54,112 bases of DNA, taken from positions 1-54,112 of the forward strand of contig JAAVZL010000007.1 in NCBI GenBank assembly GCA_022791635.1. Reading direction: 5' to 3'. Origin of the DNA: Lachnospiraceae bacterium. GTDB lineage: Bacteria; Bacillota; Clostridia; Lachnospirales; Lachnospiraceae. A model generated the notes under the pieces. The model did no database searches, had not been told where the DNA came from, and worked only from the letters and a program-made list of their open reading frames with translations. Below, one piece after another: positions 1 to 7,523 of the stretch (positions within the stretch are counted from its first letter, which is position 1; each line of letters opens with the position of its first letter). The translations under genes and the position numbers were made by a program.

Positions 1-143
1 AAGATGTGTCGAGCGGGATATTGCGGGACTGGAAACAGCAATATCCCCGAGACGCATAGAAGGATTTACGGACGAATGCATTTTCGGCCGGAAATTCTTC
101 TCGGCAAAGATGTGTCGAGCGGGATATTGCGGGACTGGAATAG
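1..143 (+). repeat. Duplicated structured leader of degV
   Basis: A 34-nt direct repeat occurs at 1-34 and 107-140. The first copy forms hairpin HP1: its 5' arm (5-24) pairs with 38-56 around the loop GGGACTGGAAACA. A second hairpin, HP2, follows at 65-94: TTT/AAA, CGG/CCG and CGAA/TTCG stems separated by A-G mismatches. The second copy of the 5' arm (111-130) has no 3' arm of its own and lies directly before the degV ribosome site, so it could compete for the 3' arm at 38-56. The same architecture, with a period of 108 instead of 106, precedes def at 29027-29148, and a shorter form precedes blaI. This is seen directly. A regulatory role is inference. The element may extend left of the window. 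Confidence 0.6.
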
Positions 144-153
144 GAGAGACGGA

Positions 154-1023
154 ATGAATACTTATATAATTATGACAGACAACATGGCGGATCTACCGGA
201 GGATTATATCCGAGAGCATGAGCTGGAGGTCTTGTCTCTGAGCTATGTCCTGGACGGGGAGACCTATGACCGGAATCATCCTCTGGAGGTGGGAGAATTC
301 TACAGCCTCATGCGGGGCGGCTCCATGCCCACCACCTCTCAGGTAAATCCCGAGCAGGCAAAAGAAGCGTTTACAGCCTGTCTGGAGCAGGGAAAGGACG
401 TGCTTTACATTGCGTTTTCCTCCGGCTTAAGCGGAACCTATAACAGCGGAAAGATCGCGGCACAGGAGATTTTGGAGGAAGGCAGATTCCCGGATCGGAA
501 GCTCATCGTTCTGGATTCCCTAAGCGCCTCCCTGGGGGAAGGGCTTCTGGTACACAAGGCAGTACAGCTAAAAGAAGCCGGAAAATCTCTGGAGGAGGTG
601 GCTTCCTGGGTGGAAGAGCACAAGCTGGAGCTCTGCCATAACTTTACCGTGGACGATCTGTTTCACCTTCACCGGGGCGGCCGCGTATCCAAGGCCACGG
701 CCATTCTGGGCACCATGATCAATATCAAACCCATTCTCCATGTGGACAATGAGGGCCATCTCATAGCCATCGGCAAGGTGCGTGGAAGAAAGAAATCTCT
801 CTCCACTCTGGTGGACCGGATGGGGGAGCAGATGCAGGGCTTCGACAATCCCGAGGTCTTTATCAGTCACGGCGATTGCCTGGAGGATGCAAAATACGTG
901 GAACGGCTGGTGCGGGAGCGCTTCGGAGTGGAGCATTTTGTCATCAATCACGTAGGCCCCACCATCGGAGCTCACTCCGGCCCCGGAACCATCGCCCTCT
1001 TTTTCATGGGAAATCCAAGGTAG
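154..1023 (+). CDS. DegV family fatty-acid-binding protein
   Basis: A 289-residue protein starting MNTYIIMTDNMADLP. It shows the DegV pattern: an N-terminal strand ending in a TD motif, the TTSQVNPEQ segment near residue 60 that binds the fatty-acid carboxylate, the SSGLSGTYNSG loop near 90, and a C-terminal domain with HRGGRVSK and GPTIGAHSGPG. Family members bind a fatty acid and present it to acyl kinases (FakB-like role). The start at 154 is chosen because TAGGAGAG lies 5-12 nt upstream and the length fits the family. The frame stays open back to position 4, but that part reads through the repeated leader and is not typical DegV sequence. The gene is followed by LIR copy 1 and faces the AraC gene. 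Confidence 0.9.
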   Translation: MNTYIIMTDNMADLPEDYIREHELEVLSLSYVLDGETYDRNHPLEVGEFYSLMRGGSMPTTSQVNPEQAKEAFTACLEQGKDVLYIAFSSGLSGTYNSGKIAAQEILEEGRFPDRKLIVLDSLSASLGEGLLVHKAVQLKEAGKSLEEVASWVEEHKLELCHNFTVDDLFHLHRGGRVSKATAILGTMINIKPILHVDNEGHLIAIGKVRGRKKSLSTLVDRMGEQMQGFDNPEVFISHGDCLEDAKYVERLVRERFGVEHFVINHVGPTIGAHSGPGTIALFFMGNPR

Positions 1024-1049
1024 AGTTTGTAAGATATGGAGTCTGTGAG

Positions 1050-1239
1050 CTAAGAGGATGCCCCAAGGCGAGGCGGCAGACTTTTCTATATCCGATGTTC
1101 GGACGGTTCTCGTACATTCTGTCTGCTCTGTACGGACATTACCAAGGCAATATCCGTCCATATCAGACAGCCTGTACGCGAACAGCCGAACACAGGATAT
1201 CGGAAAAGTCTGCCGTCTCGCCTTGGGGCATCCTCTTAG
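1050..1239 (+). repeat. LIR copy 1 (long inverted repeat)
   Basis: A 190-nt near-perfect hairpin between the convergent degV and AraC genes. The outer arm from 1050 (CTAAGAGGATGCCCC...) pairs almost completely with the arm ending at 1239; the one difference is a G-U wobble in RNA. The shared core holds TGTTCGGACGGTT on the left and GCGAACAGCCG on the right, with an inner hairpin CGGACATTACC/GGCAATATCCG. The right arm contains the AraC stop codon (1236-1238). No intrinsic terminator is seen elsewhere in this gap, so the hairpin may help end both transcripts (inference). Confidence 0.85.
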
Positions 1240-2132
1240 TTTGCAGGCTCTTCTTTCCGGTAAGCTAGGGGTGAGATCCCATATTTCTCCTTAAAAAGCT
1301 TCCCAAAATAGCTGGAGCTGCAAAAACCGCAGAAGCTTCCAATCTCGGAGATGGAGAGGCTGGTGTCTCTTAAGAGACCGGCAGCCTGGAGCAGGCGGTA
1401 CTCATTGATATATTCCATGGGCTTTTTTCCCGTATAGCGCCGAAAGAAGCGGAAGCATTCACTGCGGCTTACATGGGCATAGTCCGTAAGATCCTGAATG
1501 GTAATATTGTCTGCAAAATGCTCCTGGATATAGGAAATCATCTGCTTCACCATGGTTCCGTGGTGATGGGGAGTCTCTTTAAGGACAAAAGGGTGATCCT
1601 TCTCGGAAAGATAAGCCAGGGTTTCCAGCCAGAGCCGGCTTAGAAGGCTTAAGGCCCTAAGCTCATAGCCGTAAGCCTCATCCGAAAGCCTGCAGATATC
1701 CTTGATGATCCCGGCAAGCCTTTGGCCGTGGGGATTGCCGGCCTCTATCCGGAAGCCCTGAAGAGGCATTTTCATCACAGGCTGAAAATATTTCTGAAAA
1801 ATGCTTCCGTCCGGAAAGAGGGACGGGGGAAAGCCTACGCCGCTCATAACCGCGGGGCCGTGAGGATCGGTCTGCTTTGCCATGTGCAGTACGTTGGAAT
1901 TCACAAAGATACAGTCATCCTTTTCCAGCTTTAAGCAGGCTTCACCTGTATAAAAATCTAGGCTCCCCTTAATTACAGTTCCGAACTCAAAGGCATTGTG
2001 CCAGTGACAGTTCAGGGTGTAATCGGGAAAGGAGCTGTAGGCATCGGCCCAGGTATCCAGAGGAAAGGAAACATCCTTATAGTCAATCAATTCTCTTAGA
2101 TCCTTATCGGTCTTCACCGGATTCTTCTCCAT
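1236..2132 (-). CDS. AraC family transcriptional regulator with cupin domain
   Basis: A 298-residue regulator. The N-terminal half is a cupin-like sensor (HWHNAFEFGTVIKGSLDFY near residues 42-60, then a DCIFVNSNVLHM strand). The C-terminal ~100 residues carry two helix-turn-helix motifs of the AraC/XylS type (NITIQDLTDYAHVSRSECF and SISEIGSFCGFCSSSYFGK), ending in ISPLAYRK. The start at 2132 is chosen because it sits just behind a GGGGGAG ribosome site; an upstream start (2189) would add only an AT-rich hydrophobic stretch. It is divergent from the MATE transporter gene across 125 bp, so it may regulate that gene (inference). The ligand cannot be read from the sequence. Confidence 0.9.
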   Translation of the reverse strand: MEKNPVKTDKDLRELIDYKDVSFPLDTWADAYSSFPDYTLNCHWHNAFEFGTVIKGSLDFYTGEACLKLEKDDCIFVNSNVLHMAKQTDPHGPAVMSGVGFPPSLFPDGSIFQKYFQPVMKMPLQGFRIEAGNPHGQRLAGIIKDICRLSDEAYGYELRALSLLSRLWLETLAYLSEKDHPFVLKETPHHHGTMVKQMISYIQEHFADNITIQDLTDYAHVSRSECFRFFRRYTGKKPMEYINEYRLLQAAGLLRDTSLSISEIGSFCGFCSSSYFGKLFKEKYGISPLAYRKEEPAN

Positions 2133-2257
2133 AACTCCCCCTTGATTTGATACAATTATTATAAAAATTAGGATTATAATTATATACAAAATAGAATTTT
2201 GTCATTATTATTATATTTGCTCCTATACGAGATGTCAAGGAAAGAGGGGAATGAAGT

Positions 2258-3691
2258 ATGCGGTTTTTACATATTGGAAAGAAAATTGCCGGCAGGGAAG
2301 CAGGCGGCAGAGTTACGGATATGACCCAGGGAAATCCCACGAAGCTGATTTTTTCGTTTGCACTTCCGCTGATTCTGGGAAATCTGGGTCAGCAGCTGTA
2401 TATGATTACGGATACGATGATTGTAGGCCAGGGGGTAGGACTTAAGGCTTTGGCGGCCCTTGGGGCTACGGACTGGATCTATTGGCTGGTGCTTTGGCCC
2501 ATTCAGTTTTTGACTCAGGGCTTTGCCGTTCTGATCACCCAGAATATCGGAGAGGGAAATGAGAAAAGCATCCGGAAATCCATTGCCATGTCTGCAGTTT
2601 TATGCCTGGCAATCGGAACCTTTGTTTCCGTCATTTTTCCCTTTTTTGCAAGTCCTCTGCTTCAGCTTTTGAAAACACCGGGGGACATCTTTGACGGCGC
2701 CCGCTCCTATGTGACCGTGATGTATGCAGGTACCGTGATTGTGATGGCTTACACCATGGCCGCCGCTGTGCTTCGGGCCTTTGGCGACGGAAAGACCCCC
2801 CTGATTGGAATGATCATTGCCGCCGTCCTGAATATTGGCCTGGATCTGCTGTTGGTGATGGGATTTCACTGGGGGATTGTGGGTGCGGCAGTGGCTACCA
2901 TATTTTCCCAGCTTGTGGCATTCCTCTACTGCCTTCGGATGATTGGGAAAATTCCCGTGGTGAATATGAAGCAGGGAGACTGGAAGCCGGACAGAGCGGT
3001 GCTTAAGCACCTGTTGAAGCTTGGAACGCCTCTGGCCTTATCCCATGTTGCCATTGTAATTGGGGGGATTATTCTCCAATCGGTTATCAATGGCTTTGGA
3101 TCTCTGTTTATAGCAGCCTTTACGGCTACCAATAAGCTGTACGGACTGCTGGAGAGCTCTGCCATTTCCTTCGGCTTTGCTACAGTCACCTATATAGGAC
3201 AGAACTGGGGAGCCGGAAATATGGAGCGAATCCGGACGGGAATGAGAAGTGCGGTGAAGCTTGCGGCTGTTTGTTCCGTGACCATCTCTGCGGGAATGCT
3301 GCTGTTCGGCAAATCTCTGCTGCGGCTGTTTATTTCCACCTCCGATGCCAATGCTTCCAGGGTTCTGGAGCTGGCCTACCAGTATCTCACCATTATGAGC
3401 GTGCTCCTTGTGATTCTCTATGCGCTGCATGTATATCGGTCGGCCATTCAGGGTATGGGAAATACAATGGTGCCCATGCTTGCAGGATTCTTGGAATGTG
3501 TGGGCCGGGTATCGGTTGCCCTGTTTCTTCCTAAGGTTATGGGAGAGTACGGATTGTTCTTTGCAGAATCCACTGCCTGGCTTTGCAGCACGGTCTGTGT
3601 GGTTACCGCTTACTATGTCACCATAAGAAAAATGTCTTCCTCGGATGCCAGGGTAAAAGGAAAGGTCAATACCTGTACCTGCTCACGGTAA
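2258..3691 (+). CDS. MATE family efflux transporter
   Basis: A 477-residue integral membrane protein with about twelve hydrophobic segments in two related halves, as in Na+- or H+-coupled multidrug and toxin extrusion pumps. It opens with the typical MATE N-terminus (TQGNPTKLIFSFALPLILGNLGQQLY) and has FGDGKTPL and QNWGAGNMERI at the expected loops. The start ATG has a GAGGGGA ribosome site. The divergent AraC gene is its likely regulator. The 3' end overlaps the convergent PHP gene by 9 bp. Substrate unknown. Confidence 0.92.
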   Translation: MRFLHIGKKIAGREAGGRVTDMTQGNPTKLIFSFALPLILGNLGQQLYMITDTMIVGQGVGLKALAALGATDWIYWLVLWPIQFLTQGFAVLITQNIGEGNEKSIRKSIAMSAVLCLAIGTFVSVIFPFFASPLLQLLKTPGDIFDGARSYVTVMYAGTVIVMAYTMAAAVLRAFGDGKTPLIGMIIAAVLNIGLDLLLVMGFHWGIVGAAVATIFSQLVAFLYCLRMIGKIPVVNMKQGDWKPDRAVLKHLLKLGTPLALSHVAIVIGGIILQSVINGFGSLFIAAFTATNKLYGLLESSAISFGFATVTYIGQNWGAGNMERIRTGMRSAVKLAAVCSVTISAGMLLFGKSLLRLFISTSDANASRVLELAYQYLTIMSVLLVILYALHVYRSAIQGMGNTMVPMLAGFLECVGRVSVALFLPKVMGEYGLFFAESTAWLCSTVCVVTAYYVTIRKMSSSDARVKGKVNTCTCSR

Positions 3692-4534
3692 GGACGTTTC
3701 CTCCCTGTGCAAATCCTCCCATATGTGGTAGGGAATTTTTAAATTCCCCTTGCCGCTGCCCATCTGGAGCAGCGGCTTGTTTTTTCCATGATAATCGGAG
3801 CCGCCGGAGATTTTAAGTCCCATTTCCCGCGCCAGACGGCGAAGCCTTTGCTCGTCGTTTCCCATATTGGAGGAGTGGATGGCTTCCAATCCCTTAAGTC
3901 CCTGCTCCTTAAGAACCCTAAGGAGCGTCTGAAGCCCCTGCTCGGTCAGATGGTACAAAAGAGGGTGCGCCAGAATGGGAATCCCTCCTGCGGCCAGGAT
4001 TCCTTTGATCGCCTCGTCCGGAGAGGTGAGCTTCTTGGGGACAAAGCAGGGACATCCCTCGCCGATATAGAGGGCAAAGGCCTGGGAGACGGATTCCACC
4101 TGATGGGTCTCAAAGAGCCACCGGCCGAAATGAGCCCGGGTGATCACTTGGCTTTTGTAGGTCTTTCGAAGCAGGGGAAGGGTGACATCAATCCCCTTAA
4201 GCCGCAGGCGCTCTGCGATCTCCTCATTCCGAGCCTCCCGGCTTTCCTGAAAGGATTTCAGAAGCCGGGCAAAGTCCGTCTGCTCCGGATGAATGCCAAG
4301 CCCCAGAATATGGATATCCTTTCCCTGATATTCGGCAGAGAGCTCAATGCCGGGAATCAGCTCCACGCCAAGCCCGGCAGCAGCTTTTTCTGCTTCCTCA
4401 ATGCCTTCCGTGGTATCGTGATCCGTCAGGGCAAAGGCCGCCAGCTTTTTTTCTGCGGCGCAGACTGCAAGCTCTGCGGGGGTAAGCGTTCCGTCGGAAA
4501 AGGTAGAATGGACATGAAGATCAATATATTTCAT
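3683..4534 (-). CDS. PHP domain phosphoesterase (YciV/RNase AM-like)
   Basis: A 283-residue PHP-domain metalloenzyme. It starts DLHVHSTFSDGTLTP (metal ligands HxH and D), followed by LTDHDTTEG near residue 38, PGIELSAEY near 63, ILAHPLLYH and GGSDYHGKNKP near the C-terminus. This is the full set of PHP metal-binding motifs, in the order found in 3',5'-nucleoside bisphosphate phosphatase/RNase AM relatives. The start at 4534 has AAGGAAGG nine bases upstream. Its promoter lies at 4758-4786, so the transcript has a leader of roughly 215 nt that contains LIR copy 2. Confidence 0.9.
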   Translation of the reverse strand: MKYIDLHVHSTFSDGTLTPAELAVCAAEKKLAAFALTDHDTTEGIEEAEKAAAGLGVELIPGIELSAEYQGKDIHILGLGIHPEQTDFARLLKSFQESREARNEEIAERLRLKGIDVTLPLLRKTYKSQVITRAHFGRWLFETHQVESVSQAFALYIGEGCPCFVPKKLTSPDEAIKGILAAGGIPILAHPLLYHLTEQGLQTLLRVLKEQGLKGLEAIHSSNMGNDEQRLRRLAREMGLKISGGSDYHGKNKPLLQMGSGKGNLKIPYHIWEDLHREETSLP

Positions 4535-4570
4535 AGAACAAAACCTTCCTTTCTGATGGAGGAGTCTCAA

Positions 4571-4741
4571 GGGCTGACACAAAATAAGATATCAGACTTT
4601 TCCGATATCCAGTGTCCGGCTGTTCGCGTACACGGTGTCTGATATTGGCGGACTTTGTGTCCGACAAGAGCAGACATCGTGTACGCGAACCGTCCGAACA
4701 TAGGATATGGAAATGGCTGATATCTTATTTTGTGTCAGCCC
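4571..4741 (-). repeat. LIR copy 2, inverted orientation
   Basis: A 171-nt hairpin. The outer arms GGGCTGACACAAAATAAG at 4571 and its complement ending at 4741 pair over more than 25 bp. The asymmetric core mark TTCGGACGGTT reads on the minus strand, opposite to the other four copies. The apex is a short CGGAC-ACAAA-GTCCG hairpin rather than the TTGCC/GGCAA hairpin of copies 1, 3 and 5. It lies inside the untranslated leader of the PHP gene, not at a convergent gene end. Confidence 0.85.
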
Positions 4742-4757
4742 CGTCCGTACTCTATCC

Positions 4758-4786
4758 ATTATAATCCCAAATATTCCATTTGTCAT
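4758..4786 (-). promoter_or_regulatory. Promoter of the PHP phosphoesterase gene
   Basis: On the minus strand: -35 ATGACA (4781-4786), 17-nt spacer, -10 TATAAT (4758-4763). It fires toward LIR copy 2 and the PHP gene and sits back to back with the blaI promoter. Confidence 0.65.
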
Positions 4787-4791
4787 GCAGC

Positions 4792-4842
4792 TTGACAAAT
4801 AGCTTCTTCAAATGTAGAATAAAAGAAGAATTCTTCTACATT
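4792..4842 (+). promoter_or_regulatory. blaI promoter with overlapping BlaI-type operator
   Basis: -35 TTGACA (4792-4797), 17-nt spacer, -10 TAGAAT (4815-4820). An inverted repeat AATGTAGAA (4811-4819) / TTCTACATT (4834-4842) overlaps the -10 box and start region. It contains the TGTA/TACA half-sites typical of BlaI/MecI operators. The placement fits autorepression of the blaI-blaR1-PBP cluster (inference). Confidence 0.75.
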
Positions 4843-4863
4843 TATAGAAGAAGTTAGACGCTA

Positions 4864-4920
4864 AAGCAGGAGATTGCGGAACTGGAAACAGTCCTATCCT
4901 GACAGTACTGGAATGGAGAG
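4864..4920 (+). repeat. Short form of the degV/def leader element before blaI
   Basis: The loop motif GCGGAACTGGAAACAG (4876-4891) is flanked by CAGGA/TCCTG arms, and ACTGGAA is repeated at 4907-4913 just before the ribosome site. Compared with the degV and def leaders, HP2 is missing and the HP1 stem pairs less well. Probably a reduced or decayed copy. Confidence 0.5.
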
Positions 4921-4927
4921 CAATAAG

Positions 4928-5302
4928 ATGAAACGATTACCGGATTCAGAGCTGGAACTGATGATGATTATATGGGATGCGGGCACAGCCGTCACCCGGG
5001 GAGAGATTGAGGCGCGTCTGCCTCACACCAGGTGCCTGTCCGCCACAACCATCCTGACCTTTCTGACGCGGCTTCAGGAAAAGGGCTTTGTAAAGGTGGA
5101 GAAAAGCGGCCGCAGCAACGTCTATGAGGCCCTGATTACCAGGGAGGAATACCTTCAGGCAGAGAGCAAAAGCATTTGGAAGCGCCTGTATCAGGGCTCC
5201 GTAAAGAACTTTATGACCGCCTTAAGCGCAGGGGAGGGACTGACGGATCAGGATCTCAGTGAACTTCAGGAATTTCTCGATCAGAAGAAGGGAGGGCGCT
5301 AG
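4928..5302 (+). CDS. blaI: BlaI/MecI/CopY family transcriptional repressor
   Basis: A 124-residue winged-helix repressor: LPDSELELMMIIWDAG at the start, then helix-turn-helix and wing (LSATTILTFLTRLQEKGFVKVEKSGRSNVYEAL), and a C-terminal helical dimer domain. The length and the N-terminal motif fit the family. In the family, the repressor is cleaved when the partner M56 protease senses its signal. The start at 4928 is preferred (GGAG 8 nt upstream) over the in-frame ATG at 4913. The blaR1-like gene follows after 2 nt. The gene symbol is by family only. Confidence 0.88.
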   Translation: MKRLPDSELELMMIIWDAGTAVTRGEIEARLPHTRCLSATTILTFLTRLQEKGFVKVEKSGRSNVYEALITREEYLQAESKSIWKRLYQGSVKNFMTALSAGEGLTDQDLSELQEFLDQKKGGR

Positions 5303-5304
5303 AT

Positions 5305-7503
5305 ATGCTTCAGGCAAAATACCGGAAGATACTTTGGATATTGCTGGCCGTTCATCTTATTCTGGCCCATTTCTGGGGACTGCACCTTCTGTGGTTCAGA
5401 ATCCTGGCGCCCCTTAGCCGCTATTTTCCGTCTCTTTTTTTCATAAAGCTGCCTCCCATCTGGATAGGGGGCGCGGCTCTGGCAGGTCTTTGGCAGCTTT
5501 TTTCCTATGAGCGCTTTCGAAGAAAGGCCCTTCGGGGCATAGAGCCCATTGAGGAAAGCTGGATTCAGGGAATTCATCAGCAGGCGGCGAAAGAGGCAGA
5601 CATAGGAGTCCCTCTTCCCATGTATCAGAGCTGCGGGGTGGACACGCCCATGGTCATCGGATTTTTAAGCCAAGTGGTCCTGCTTCCCAGAGAGTATTAT
5701 TCCAGCGCTTCCCTGCGGATGATTCTCCTCCATGAATATATCCACGTGAAGCGGGGCGATATCTGGTATAAGCTGTTTTTTACTGCCGGAACCTGTATTC
5801 TGTGGTTTCAGCCCCTGATGTATCTTCTCAAATGGGCGGCCTTCCGGGACGTGGAGATAGCCTGCGACCAGAGAGCCGTTAAGGGAAAGGGGCCGGCAGA
5901 GCGCAGCGCCTACGGACAGCTTCTCATAGACAGTCTGAAGCGGCAGAACCGGGAGCTCCCTCACTCTGCCTATTTTTACAACAGTAAGGCCGTGATGAAG
6001 GCAAGACTTGGAGTGGTGATGGACGAGAGAGAGCATCCGTGGTATCTGGGAGCCCTCCTCTGTCTGGTTCTGATGGTGGAGACAGGGGCCCTTGTGCTGA
6101 CCTCCGGCCTTTATACGGCAAGAGAGATTCACAGGAGTCAAAAGCCGCAGCCTCTTATTAATATTTACGACGGATACGACTTGCCAAAGAGCTTTACCGA
6201 GGAGGCTCTGGAAGGCATGGCAGAGGTGGCTGCCCGGGGCAGCTTCGGCTATGAGCAGCTGGCGGAACAGACGGCGGGCCGGAGCAGCTTCGGAAAAAGA
6301 GGCCGGGCAGAGGGCCCTTGGCAGATTGAAAATCCCTACGAATGCTGGAGAGCCATACCGGATTTCCTTTACCGATATCTGATGTACTATGAAAACCAAG
6401 AGCGGGGGAGCGCCTATGAACCGCAGCTTCCGGAGATGTTCGTAGGTCTTAGGGTGGATATTTTAAGCAGTACGCCTCTGGCGGGAGATGCGGAGGAATT
6501 TGTCTATGGAGTCCGCTTCCGGGAATTGGTGTCCATGGAGGAAGAGGCAGAGGAGCTTCGAAAGCTGCCCGGGGCACGGTCCGGCTATGATGAGGGGTAT
6601 GAACAGCTCTATTTTGAGTGGGCCCTTCACATTCGAAAAACAGAGGGAAATGTCTATGAGCTGGTGGGGGTCGCCGAGCTTTCCGACGCGCTAAAGCTAT
6701 ATGAGGAGGAAGAACTGTCTCCCGATTTTGAAGCATTTACGGAATTGGATTTATGGCAAAGATCTTCATGCCGGGCGCGGACAACCATGGGGGTGCCAGA
6801 GGTTACCTGGGATAACGGGGAGACGTGGAAGGAGCTTCCCATTGCCCTGGAAAAGCTTACTGCCCGGGGCGATGAGATGGACGGGGCCTTAAGCGGCATT
6901 CAGGACAAGAGCTATGTGGTGTCGGAAGATCTCACGGCCTTTGCCTACGGAGGCTCCCCGGAGGTCCCCGTGACCGTAAGTTGGTCGCCGGATCAGGGAG
7001 TGACCTGGAATACCAGTGTGGTTACCCATTCCTATACCAGCGTGCGGAGACTCTTTCTGTCCTTTCCGGATGATGAGAACGGCTTCCTGGTTCTGACCTT
7101 TGATCGGACCGTATGGCAGGAGGGGACTATCCTGTTTCGCACCAAGGACGGAGGAAAGACCTGGGAAGAGGTGGGAGTTGCAGGACCGCGAATAGACGGC
7201 ACTCATTCCCTGACCACGGGGGCGGAATTTATCACACCGGAGGTTGGCTTTTTGACCATTCGGGATTCCGACACGCCTGATTTAAACCGGACTGCAGACG
7301 GAGGGAAAACCTGGGAATGGATAGAGCTTCCGGATGTGCCTCAGTACTACAGCATGGCCTATCCGCCGGAATGGAAGGGAGAGAGGCTGTATCTGTACCT
7401 GTCTATGGAGGAATACTCGGAGCTTGGCGGGGAGAAGGCGCGCTACTACTCGGAGGATCTGGGAGAAACCTGGCACTTTGACGGCATTGTGCTGCGAAAA
7501 TAA
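5305..7503 (+). CDS. M56 (BlaR1-like) membrane metallopeptidase with Asp-box repeat ectodomain
   Basis: A 732-residue protein. Residues 1-285 match the BlaR1/MecR1 protease part: N-terminal membrane helices, the zinc motif HEYIH at 143-147 followed by RGD, EIACD with the third ligand further on, and a last helix near 245-265. In BlaR1/MecR1 the C-terminal sensor is a penicillin-binding domain with SxxK and KTG. Here the ~450-residue outer part has no such motifs that I can see. It holds five Asp-box/BNR-like motifs about 50 residues apart near 504 (DNGETW), 565 (DQGVTW), 615 (DGGKTW), 666 (DGGKTW) and 717 (DLGETW), suggesting a beta-propeller. The protease role toward BlaI is inferred from family and adjacency; the ligand is unknown. 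Confidence 0.85.
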   Translation: MLQAKYRKILWILLAVHLILAHFWGLHLLWFRILAPLSRYFPSLFFIKLPPIWIGGAALAGLWQLFSYERFRRKALRGIEPIEESWIQGIHQQAAKEADIGVPLPMYQSCGVDTPMVIGFLSQVVLLPREYYSSASLRMILLHEYIHVKRGDIWYKLFFTAGTCILWFQPLMYLLKWAAFRDVEIACDQRAVKGKGPAERSAYGQLLIDSLKRQNRELPHSAYFYNSKAVMKARLGVVMDEREHPWYLGALLCLVLMVETGALVLTSGLYTAREIHRSQKPQPLINIYDGYDLPKSFTEEALEGMAEVAARGSFGYEQLAEQTAGRSSFGKRGRAEGPWQIENPYECWRAIPDFLYRYLMYYENQERGSAYEPQLPEMFVGLRVDILSSTPLAGDAEEFVYGVRFRELVSMEEEAEELRKLPGARSGYDEGYEQLYFEWALHIRKTEGNVYELVGVAELSDALKLYEEEELSPDFEAFTELDLWQRSSCRARTTMGVPEVTWDNGETWKELPIALEKLTARGDEMDGALSGIQDKSYVVSEDLTAFAYGGSPEVPVTVSWSPDQGVTWNTSVVTHSYTSVRRLFLSFPDDENGFLVLTFDRTVWQEGTILFRTKDGGKTWEEVGVAGPRIDGTHSLTTGAEFITPEVGFLTIRDSDTPDLNRTADGGKTWEWIELPDVPQYYSMAYPPEWKGERLYLYLSMEEYSELGGEKARYYSEDLGETWHFDGIVLRK

Positions 7504-7523
7504 AATCGAAAATGGAGATTGCG

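Noticed and set aside
1..143. CRISPR array from the repeated leader segment
   Set aside because: Only two repeat copies per locus, spacing about 72 nt, and the spacers are related structured sequence (HP2), not unique. No cas genes.
4..153. 50-residue N-terminal extension of DegV
   Set aside because: The open frame runs through the duplicated hairpin leader; the ATG at 154 has a good ribosome site and gives normal DegV length.
568..1161. Long minus-strand frame opposite degV
   Set aside because: Shadow of a real gene; no ribosome site and no recognisable domain. The same applies to the other long antisense frames, such as those inside purL, priA and the helicase.
1058..1294. Small proteins encoded in the LIR copies (frames with VRTVxVHSVCS and QYPSISDSLY)
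   Set aside because: The same peptide appears in every copy only because the hairpin core is conserved; there are no ribosome sites, and frames differ in start and end. Palindromic repeats often yield such false ORFs.
5305..7503. Canonical penicillin-sensing BlaR1
   Set aside because: No SxxK, SxN or KTG set in the outer domain; Asp-box motifs instead.
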